Part shown: positions 23,201 through 35,200 of the stretch, piece after piece | Layout of the letters: every line of letters starts with the position of its first letter | How positions within the stretch are numbered: the first letter of the stretch is position 1 | NCBI GenBank assembly: GCA_963402885.1 | Contig: OY727096.1 | Location: 4,092,001-4,156,000 of the forward strand | Direction: 5' to 3' | Length of the DNA stretch: 64,000 nucleotides | From: Antedon bifida | Lineage: Eukaryota > Echinodermata > Crinoidea > Comatulida > Antedonidae | The notes under the pieces: model-generated | What the model saw: the letters and a program-made list of their open reading frames with translations, nothing else | Databases searched by the model: none | What the model was told of the DNA's origin: nothing | Program-made: the position numbers and the translations under genes

Positions 23201-26200
23201 AGAATTAGAACAATTTAATAAAATATCAAAGAGTGATTCAACGTTTTTAATTCGGTAAGTTCATCATTCACCGTATCTTCAATTATTGTATATTACTATG
23301 TGTTCCTAACTCATATCCCCAATTCACTCTTGTTAAAGATGCATTGTCCCAAAAACATGAAGAAAATTAATTAAATTAGACTTTGGATAGGTTAGTTTGT
23401 AGCTTTAATAAAGTTAATCACTTTCGTAGAAAACAAAAAAAGATATAAATAAATGGTTAAATTCAACCAAAAACCCACTGGCTGGCAGCAAATTTGATTA
23501 TTTTTTGCTTTAAATTACAATTTCATCAGGTAAATACATTTTTTTTCTATCCATTTTTTTCTATTATGTGACATTAAAATGGCATATTAAACATTTGTTT
23601 TAAGAATTATTTTTTCAGGGGGACAATACATATTTAACTTATGAAAAAATTAAAATGAGAACAGTAACAATGTATGGTAACGTACACTATTCAACTTTAA
23701 CTAATTACCACAGATTCTAAAATATGGTTAATGTATTTGCATAATAAAAGATATAGAACAACGAATGGAAATGAGATTGTTACACTCTTCGCCTGAAACA
23801 ACATAACACACTATACTTTTATATCTATTTCAGGTTTTCATCTATTCCTTCTGTTGAATCAACATTCAATACTATGTGTACTAGTTCTTTTACAGGTGGA
23901 GTTATTAATGTAAGTAAGTTAAAGTAACACGAGCTAACGCTATCGAAAAGTGTAATACAGCATGAAAGATACCAATTCCTCCGTGAATTGAAACTTAGGA
24001 AGTTTAATCAACGAATTTCCATAACATTTCCATATAATAATGCATCCTATAATTGTATTAGTAATTGTAATAGGTATTTGCATAGAGGCAAAGGTAAACA
24101 TACTAAGAAGACTGCGTAAGAATAGCTCCAGTATTTCTATTTGATGGAGAATTGAATTATTGAAAGCCAAAGAGTGCGTTCTATAATTGATATAGTATTC
24201 CTATAAATAGCTCAACAATGAACACATTTCGTTTCTATTTAGATAAATAATAAATTACCTCAAAACCCAGTGTATTCTACGTCTAATTGTATATAACCAT
24301 TCTAAAATATGAAATAGTAGAAAGGCTAAAGAATTCGATCATAAGGATACACTATTCTAAAAAATTCTGAGCGGTTGCAAATCTTCTTGTTTATTTCTCT
24401 AAGAAGGAAGTTAGTAAACAGTGTAGTGAATTTCATCAGGAACCATGAAAGATTCCCTGATTTCCTAATGTTAATCCGAATATCAAAATCTAACCAACCG
24501 GCATTCGGGACTAATTATCCCCAATGATAATGTATGAAGAAGATATATAAGAAAATAGTCATGTCTTACTTATCTAATACTGTAATATTTAATGTCAACA
24601 CATTTATTACTGTACAGACACTAGTCTGCCGCTGATCTCTATCGCACTCGGCAACAGTTTTTAAGACCATTCATCTAACGTGAATTTTGACTTTTTTTAA
24701 CCACGCGCATTAATCTTAATTACGCGATGACGTAATCCATAATAACTATGATACCCCATCCATGTTTTATTCTGAGTGCGCATTATATTATATATAAGTC
24801 AAACTCAAAATAAGCAATTATAAAATATTCTGGGCTTATGATGTCTACATAATTGTTATGTCTTTTTTAATCTTATGTTGTAAAGATTGAAGACGTGGGA
24901 ACTATAGCTAGACAGGTTATGTATGGACTTGGTAGAAATTTAGGTTTCACAGACAAAAACAACTTATCCGGTAAGTTATATAAAGAACAAGTATCAAAGC
25001 ATCTATTTTATATTCTTACTTATGCCCTCTACATTCATATCATTATAATAAACGATAGAGGGCTACCTAATATTTTACAGACGACATACAGTCTGTTATG
25101 TTGAGATATATGATAATTTCGGTGAAATAAAAATTAATAAAATAGCAATTAATATAAAAATTATGTTTATTGCAGAGTCGTGCAAGTGCGGTACTCATGA
25201 GCAATGTTTAATGGATGATAGATTTAGTAATTTTTCAAGGTTAGAAATTAATAATTTCTGAAAGAACAATTGTTACCGATGTTTTGTACAAACAACAATA
25301 GAGAGAACACTATTTTTATACATCATTTTGAACGGTACACCAATGACTTTGAACTATATATAAAAAAACAAGCCTCCCCCCCACCATATTGCATGGAAAA
25401 AGTGTAACACATGATGTTTTCGCTTCTGGGGGTCAATTCTACAACGTATTATATTTTCACAAAACATTTCAAGCTACAATTCCTAATATTTTAAAGTTTT
25501 CTTTCTTTATATGTATTTGTATAATATGTATTTCTTTTTTTCACAGCTCCGATAACCAAACAACAGTATCTAATTGCAATATTGAAGCATTTAAGGATCT
25601 TCAAAATTCGTGTTTAATTGATCAACCAACATGGGTAAGAATCTATATAACAATGATTCATTATTACAGAAAAGCTCCCAACTACATTCGACTCTTTAAA
25701 AATATGCAAGTTACTATATAATTCAGTGGCGATGGCGGCGCTCTTAAGCGTGGTTCCCACTAGAACGCAACGCAGCGACGTATCGACGCAAAGTGCTGTA
25801 TTGCGTAATCACAAGTGGGAACCGACGACGCAACAGTGCTGCAAACATCGCAGGTTTGATTTCATGCAGGTGGGGGCAAACACAATTATTGGAAGGGCAT
25901 TTTCTTACGTTGCGTAGATTGCGTCGCTAGTGGGAACCAAGCTTTAAGGACAACTCAGACAGCGTCGTACAACAAGACGCAACGAGTCTTCTCGTGTCGG
26001 GAGAAAATTAAACATGATGTTTTAAATAAAAGTTCTTCCGACGACCTAAAAAACTACGCCCGACGCTTTCTCAAGACGACTCATCGGGAATCGGACAGCA
26101 CCGACGATTTAAAACGTTTCGTCGGGCCTCATCGTACGATGCTGTCTGAGTTGGTCTTTATGCATTGAAGAATCTCGCTGACCAATATATTTCTTGTTCC

Positions 26201-29200
26201 AAAAGCAGTTCAACGACGATCGTTTGAAAACGATCAAGTTGAAATGATAACGATAGCGAGTACCTTTTCCTGTAAATCGTTAACATTTCAATGTTTATTT
26301 ATAGCGTCGAATAACGTCGACAGGAAAACAGGCTTTACAATTTATATCCCAAATGTGCTTCTTAATTAGAGAGATATTGGTATCTGATTAGGATTGACTT
26401 ATTGGTGGCAAAAGAAAAAAAAACTTTTCAAACGCTCCAACTTGATTGAACTGTAAATTCAGCTGCCATTTCGTTGTATTTAAGAGATATTTTAACTAAA
26501 ACATTACGCGATATTTTTTTCTTTTCTATGAGAGTTGTCTGATAAAGCTACTTGTGGAAATGGATTTATAGAAACTGGTGAACAATGCGATTGTCACAAG
26601 GGCGACTTAGTAAGTATAAGTCATACTTATTTGCATGAATCATATTAAAACCAAACACTAAAGCTTGGTTCCCACTAGGACACAACGCAAGGACGTAAGA
26701 CGCAACGCGGGCGAATTGACCAATCAAAAGCAATGGATTATTCGAACTGTCGCTTGTAATTGGTCAATTCCCTTGTGGGAAGGAATCTATATTTTGTTAC
26801 TTTTATGTCGTCTGTAAACATACAATTGTAGACAAAGCAACATAACATCTACGCATTCCAACATTCGGGAATGACGTAAGCGCAACGCAATTCATTTTTC
26901 AAATCACGACGCGATGGTGGATCAGCGAAATTTGGAAAACTCACTTAAGCTTGATTTCCACAAAAGAGGCAATGCAAGTACGTCACGCAACATACGTGAT
27001 TTGACCATTCACAAGGATGGATTATTCGAACTGTCGGTTGTGATTGGTTAAGTTGCCTGCGTTGGGCTTACGTCGTTGTGTTGCGTCCAAGTGGGATGCC
27101 AGCTTCAGTTACATGCGTCTATTCAAATACAATCAGGAATATACTTATTCATTAATCAAAACTACTTTTTTGAACCCGGATGTTGTGTACAAAAACTCGT
27201 TTCATAAATTAAACAAATGCAAATGGTGTATTTATCTGTGTGTTTGGCTAATGATGTTGCAAAGTGTTGCTGACAACAGTATGATCGATGTCAACTCCTT
27301 GATGAGTTTTTCAAATCAACAAAGAAAAGAAATCATTTGTGTGAATATACTTTCAAGTTCTATGAATGATTCTGGGGAACTATTATAAACTATATGCAAC
27401 TATAAAAAGTGTCGACAATAACGTATTGTAATTACAAGAAGTTATTAGGAATGTTCAAACTATTAAGACAAATTAACAATGTAGGCCTATATAAATAATA
27501 ATAATAAATCATTTGGGACTTTTGATTGTCTTTTGTATAAAATAGGCTCCCTGAAAAAATAATTATTTTGCTTAATAGGCCACTCTAATGTCGCATAATA
27601 CTGTAGTAAAGCAAGAAATGGATAATAAAATTATTTACCTGCCTGAAAACCGTAGAAAAAAGGTGGAAACTGGAAGTGTGTAATTGTCTCTTTATTCTGT
27701 CTTTTTATAACTTAAAATATTATTTTCATTAAAGATTTTTTTCTGCGGAATTGAATTACGTATAATAATTAATGATTATTAGTTAAACGCTAATGCTTGT
27801 TTCCCACTATGGAGCGCAATGCAAGGACGTAACGCTTGTTCCCACTAGGACACAATGACGTAAGTTCAAAGCAATCTAGTTACCATGACAAGCGACACTT
27901 GAGAATAATCTATCGTGATTGTAAGAGCAACGCAAGTAATTTGGTTGATGGATCATACTTTATTGCGTCCTAGTGGGAACCAAGCTTTACGGACATTTGT
28001 TTGTCTTTAATCGAAATACAGTACATTTTTCAGCAATATTCAAGTCTCTTGGTAAAGTTTGGTTCCCACTAGAGACGCAACATAATTATGTATTCGAACT
28101 GTCGCTTGTCATTGGTAAACTCGCTTACGTTCTTGCGTTGCGTCTCTAGTGGGAACCAAGCTTTACTCAACATCATATAGTTGAAATAATTTGTAGTATA
28201 AACTAACACCGACACAAGCTTTATTAACTTTCATATTGCATCTACGTACATGCAACGTTATGCGTAATTCAATATGTGTGTGTATAGTCTGCGTGGTGAT
28301 CTAAATCCAAATACATAATTATTTGAGTTTGTTTACGTCTAGGAATGTAACGAATGTTTAAGGCAGTCGTGTGATGTATGTTCAAGTCTTCGATGCTGTC
28401 GAGATTGCAACGTAAGTTTTCATACACGTCACAAATGAGCCTAAATTTTAGCAGTTGGCGAGAAAGTTCTATCGAATGAAATATTATACTATTACTATAT
28501 TAACCGGTACTCCGTATTATTATTCTCTCGATGTGGCAATAACACAACTCACGCTTTCTGCTTTTTATTGTTTTATTGCAGCTTTATTCCATTTTAACTC
28601 AATTTTAACTCCATTTTTCTTGTTGTCTTGTATACGTATATGTTGACAATGATTTTGACCAAATAAAATGAATGAACAAAACAGTAATTATTACTTACTC
28701 CTTACTGACAAAATTACACGTCTTTGTCATTATTTTACGTAAAATATAATTATTATTAATTATGTTCATTATTAACGTCATCAATTGCAACAATACAATT
28801 TCTTCTCCGCTCCTACAGTTTACAAATCTTTCGCGTTGTTTGATAAAGTAAACATTGGTAAAAACTGGTTAAAAGTATCAACTTCATCTTGATTAAGTGT
28901 TCACAAAGGCGTACTGAACCAAAGCTTGTATCATCTGCTAGACGAGATAACCCTCTTACATTTAATCACTTCCGGTATTGCTTTCTTAAATTCGGGATGT
29001 TTTAAAGCATAATTGAGTGGATTTAAGAAACAGTTGAACATAAATAACACAGCAGTATATGATATAATACGTTCAGTGCCTGGTATAATTATTGCCAAAC
29101 TGTATGGTAACCCACAGAAGACAAAAATACAGAAGACACAGAATAAGTTTTTTGTTACCGCCAAATTTCGTTTTGTAACATTGCGTGAAGCTTGACCGGC

Positions 29201-32200
29201 ATTGGCTGGCCGGACGGCATTTTTTGTATGTTTACACACAATGCGCAGTATTGAAGAGTAAGAGAAAATGATACATAGAAATGTGATTGGATAGAATGCA
29301 GATCCTAGAATAATATTGTACAAATACCTAGGTGATATCCAAGTACAAGAATGGTATTTCCCATTGTAGCCGAATGTTCCTAAATCTGGTATTAGCAATG
29401 GAGAAACGGTAAAACACGTTGAGATAATCCAAGCGATGAGAGAAATCATTGCAGAGTATTTCATCGTCAATGAGCTTTTATATTTAAAGTTGGTCACATA
29501 CATAAACCGAACTAACGCGATACATGCCAGTGTATATACACTGGATCCCGCGCACACGATCGTAATGACCGCGCTCATGGCGCATACGCACTCATTCAAT
29601 GGTTGATCGTTTTCGCATGTAAGCGCAAAAATGGTTACTGGTAAATTCAGACATGTGACCAGGTCACAGATTGCCAAGTTAGCGACAAAAACGTTGGTAG
29701 TGTTTTGTAGCTTGCGTTTCAAAATGATTGCAAGAAGTACAAGGCAGTTTCCAATGATTCCCGACAGGCAGACGAAACACAATACAATTGCTTGAACAAG
29801 TCTGTTGGTTTTTGAATATAACTCATCCTCAGTAAAAGTGTTGTTATCCATTTTATAAGAGTATAAGAATATCTACGTTTCTAAATTGACAATACGCAGA
29901 CTACATTTTCCAGCGTTAAAGTAGCAACAATATAGCAAGCGTAGTTAATTACAAATACGCATGCGCATTACTTACCAATATTTATAATTGGATACTCAAC
30001 GCCTCAATTTGTTTAAAAGAATATCTCTATTTATTTATGCATGTCCTTTTATAATGAATATATCATTAGTAATACTATCTTGGTTTAATTGAAGGACACA
30101 GTTGCATGGGTATTAGACATGTGGATGGGAAATCTTGTCGTTACCAATGTCACTCCTACACTAATGTAATTAGTTTTTTGCAACGGCAAGAAATAATACA
30201 TTTATTTGATTAATTTCTTCTAGTTAAAGTTCCTTTTAAGACAGCACATTACTCTAACTTCACATTACTCTGATTTGATGAATAACAATACACTTTCGTT
30301 TTTTTTTCAGTTTGTCCGTAAATGTAATTCACGAGATTGCATTTGTAAGAGTGCAATGGGAGCAGGTAATGCAGTTATTATTTTTATATTCACAGTGCAT
30401 ATATATTATATTTTATATTCACAGTGCATAGTGCACATATATTATATTTTATATTCTTAGTGCACAGTCGGCTTATTTCCATTAGACCCATCCAAAAAAA
30501 TCATTTCGATATCCGATGATTTAAAAACATTTTCAAAATTACATTACAAGCAGTACTAGAAGTGGGAGTTAAAGGGGTATAAAGCTTCTATTAAAAGCAG
30601 AAGCAACTTGATATCAAAGATTAATAAGTTTTTAGAAGAACTGACGAAGAAAAAGGAAGATTTTGACGACCAAAACAAATTAAACAGGTTTATTTCTATT
30701 GGGCTTCGGAAAAAATCCTTAAAGATGTATTGTCCCCTTGAAAAAATAATTCTTAACAAAAATTTGGTTGAATATGCCATTTTAATGTAACATAATAGTT
30801 ATCCACTTTCACCAAAAATTGGATCTAAAAAAATGTATTTACCTGAAAAAAACTGTAATTTAAAGCAAAAAATGGTCAAATTGGCTGCCAGCCAATGGAT
30901 TTTGGTTGATTTTAACCATTTATTTTGTCATTTTATAAGTGAAAACATAATTATTTTTTTTCTATGGAAGTGATTAACTTTATTAAAACTACAAAATAAC
31001 GTATTCAAAATCTGATTTAATTAATCTTCATTTTTCATGTTTTTGGGGGACAATACATCTTTAATGTTCGTCCGACTTCTCGCCATATAACGTTATAATT
31101 GCTCCTTCTTCGTATGCAAGGGAAAGTGTTCCCATCATAAGGGGGGGGGGGGGGGCAAATGAGGGGTTCTATTGTACCAAAAGCCAACAAATCATAAAAA
31201 CCCCATTTATCTTGACAGTTTGTATTCAATATCTTTTTCTTAGCGGCAGTGACAGCTCCTTCTGCATGTTTTGATCAATCTGATGCCTCTAGTGCCTTCT
31301 GTGGAACAACTCAAAATTGTTCCTTGTTGTAAGTATTAAATTTAAGTTTTTACAATAATAAAGATTAACAATATTAGTCTGTCTTATTATTACATTAATT
31401 TCGGGTACGAGTAATTATGCTAATTAACAATTTTGATAGACATTCACTCGTTAAAGTTATTTTTGATCATGGTATTATGTGAGAAAGATATAAAGATTTT
31501 TTTTAATTAAAGAATAGAAATGCATTTTTAAGTTTACAATATAAACTCATGTTGTTTTAAAGATGCATTGTCCCCATAAAACATGAACAATGAAGATTAA
31601 TAAAATCAGATTTTGAATATAGACAATTTTTTTACTTTTAATAAAGTTAAACAAACCCCGAGAAAAAAAAGAAAAAGTAAAAATACAAACCAAACGGTTA
31701 AATTCAACCAATTGTCTGGCAGCCAATTTGATTATTTTTTTTTGCTTTAAATTTCTGGTTTTTTTTCAGGTAAATAATTTGTTTTCGATGACATTTTTGG
31801 TCAAAGTGAATAACTATGTTATAATAATTATGTAACATTAAAATTGCATATTCAACAACATGAACAAAAATCTTTAATAATTATTATGTTTAAAACTTAG
31901 AAATAGATAATTCATGTGTCTATTTTATATAGGAATAATGAGTGTGAAATTGTATTGTGTCAAGCGGAGGATGCAACATATGATTCAGAGTCATTCATAG
32001 TTAAAAATGTGTCCAGTACGGAATCAAAATGCAGGTGGGTATTGCTGAGTAAGCTCTGTCTACACTAACTTTATGTAAAAAAAAAATCTGATGTGCCCAT
32101 ATATGAACATGATGATGTCATATCACTACCACATTTGCGCATATCACTACCATATTTGCGCATATCACACTTTTGTTTGTTTGATATGTTGGTTTTGCTC

Positions 32201-35200
32201 GAAGAAGTGCTTTTGAAGCCTATCTTGCAAAAGTATACAACGATCAACAAAAGCTCTGTCTACACTATCAAACTAGTTTGACAAAAAAAGTTTGATGTGC
32301 CCAAATATGACATCATCGTGTCCATATATGGGCACATCACATTTTTTTGTCACATAAAGTTTGATAGTGTAGACGTAGACAGAGTTTAAGAGTGATAGGA
32401 ATAAGTAAAAGGTAGAACCAGAATTAATTACAAAAGTAAAACCTCTCCTTTGGAACGTGAAACCCCGAAATAAATGGAATACACACTCGTGAAACTAACG
32501 AGAGGAAATGTTTGAAAACTAACGGCTAACACTAAGGAAAAACTTGAAGGGTCCAGAAGGTGTTACTTTAATAGGGGTTCTACTGTGTATATACCAATAT
32601 CACGCCTGACATACAATTTGATAGTGGCTGACGCTAACTTGATAATCAAGTGTTAACTGTCTCTCATTGCCATGGCATTAGAATCTTAGAAAAAATACTT
32701 TTAAGCAGAATGAGATTAATGTCACTATTCCCTGATTGCAAGGGTATTACTAACATCTCGGTAAGCTTCGAATTATACAAAATTTCTTGAATACAATAGA
32801 TCAACCAATCATTGGTTCAACATAATTAACAAACGAACACTTCCTTCTTATCAGTTGTTTTTCAACGTAAACATCTCAACGCGTGTACGTGATGATGTAG
32901 TGGTTAAAGTGCTTTGCTTCTAAGCCAAAAGTCCAGGGTTCAATTCCGACCTAGTATCACAGGGTATTAGGTAGCACGACTAGTTTATCCATCCTGTAAT
33001 AGGCGAGTTTTCACTGTTGAATGCGTGTGGCTAAAAAACGACATTCTATAAAAATGTAACTGTTTTGTTTCTTCTGAATACCATTTTTCTAGCAATCTGT
33101 ACGCGGTGAAAAGTGTAAACGATGAGTTATTTACTGACAACATTGCTTGCAAAGACAACGGAGTTTGTAAATCTGGAAAGTGCGACACATATTCTTGTTA
33201 CGACAGTAATGGAAAAGTGTGTTCAAACAATGGAGTGAGTAGCAATTGACCGTTAAGCGTGTTTCCCACTAGAGACACACAACGCAAGGACGTAGAAGCA
33301 ACGACCAATGACAAGCGACTGTTCGAATAATCCATCGCTTGTGATTGGTAAAATCACTTACGTTACGTTACCTCCTTGCGTTGCGTCTCTAGTGGGAACA
33401 ACGCTTAGAATATTAAAGCTTGGTTTCCACTTGGACGCAACGTAAGAACGTAGACGCAACTCAAGCGAGTTGACCAATGAAAAGCGACAGTTCGAATAAT
33501 CCATCGCTTGTGATTGGTAAAATCACTTACGTTGCGTTGCGTCCTTGCGTTGCGTCTCTAGTGGGAACAACGCTTAGAATATTTAGTACGGCATTCCTAA
33601 CGTGAACATGTCTTCACATGTTCGTAAGCATCATGCTATTTCTCCATGCCTATGGGTCAACTATTTAAAAACATGCCTAAAACACCTATCCTATCAATAT
33701 GTTTACTGCCAGAGGAAACACAGTTTTATGGTAGTGAAACTTCATATGTAAACGCAACATTGCCACACATTGTAGGAATAAAGCATGTTTTATTTAAATT
33801 AGAATTGTAGCGTTGGATTAAAAGTTTAATTACTGTAGGCTTATAGCTAATCACTTCCCATCCTGATGCGAGTCCCATGGAAAACCCCTCTTTCTGGTAA
33901 TCAAAAATACTACGGTAACTTAGTATTTCTAAACCTTAAACACAGGTATGTAGTGAAACAACAAAAAAGTGCCTTTGTGAATGCAATTGGACCGGGCGTT
34001 TATGTAATAAACCGAGAAGGAGAAATAATTGCCCTATAGGGCAACCTGCAGCTAGTAAACCTCCTCCGATGAGGCCCACGGGCGTTCAGACGACACATAT
34101 CATCGCTGGCTTTATAGGCATTCTCTTCGCTGCAGCTGTTATATCCGGAGCTACGTCTTTTGGTTACAAGTAGGCACAGCTCTTATTATTTTGTTTCATT
34201 TTACAATTATATTGATGTTGATGTTACAGTATTGATGGCAACTTGAGTTACTACTGACCTATATATAACACAGGTGTACGTTCGTGCATTTAGTATACGT
34301 GTGATGTATTACACATTTAATACGTCGTTATCTATTAGCGATTGAGTAATGTTTATATTTTGCTGATAGGGGGCTCACTTTTACACAATAACTAATAAAC
34401 GAATATTTATCTATGATTCTTTTAGGTCATCCTATTTGTTTTAATGGAATTAAACCACAGAATAGTACTGTAATGCATACTTATTCAAATTAAAAATACA
34501 AAGTTAATACGCCACCTATCAGCACTTGAGTATATTATGCTGATAGGGGGCTCACTTTTACACGGTAACTGTCAGACATTCAGATACATTTTTTAAAATC
34601 AAGTCTGTATATTTATTTATGATTTATGATGAAGGAACAGTGATAATAATGGAATTAAACAACAGAATAGTATACTTAACACATTTATATGTTTAATATT
34701 AATACAAAGTTACTACGCCACCTCTTGAGTATATTATCACTTTTACACAGTAACTCTTAGACATTCAGATACATTTTTTAAAATCAAGTCTGTATATTTA
34801 TTTATGATTTATGATGTAGTAACAGTGATAATAACATTTATAAAGGTCGCCCTTACTTTTTTTTAATGGAATTAAAGAATAGTAATATAAAAAATAATAA
34901 TTAATAAATATAAAATAGAATAGTAGGCCTACTTAACACACTTATATTTTAAATATGAATGAATATAAAGTTAATACGCCACCTATCAGCAAGTGATTAT
35001 ATACTCATGAAAAGTGTTATCGTAGAATTTCAGATACATTATTTAAAATCATCTCCATACATTTCTCTATGATTTCTGATGTAGTAACAGTGAGAATAAC
35101 ATTTATACAGTTCGCCTCTATTTTTTAATAGTGACTCTTTCCATAAACGTGAGCTTAATCATCAGCGCACGTTATTGTGTTTGTAGTATTATATTATCAT

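Noticed and set aside
24883..25104. 69-aa frame containing the degenerate metalloprotease helix read as an independent gene
   Set aside because: Its first part is ADAM exon 7 (24886-24970); the rest reads through the donor site into the intron.
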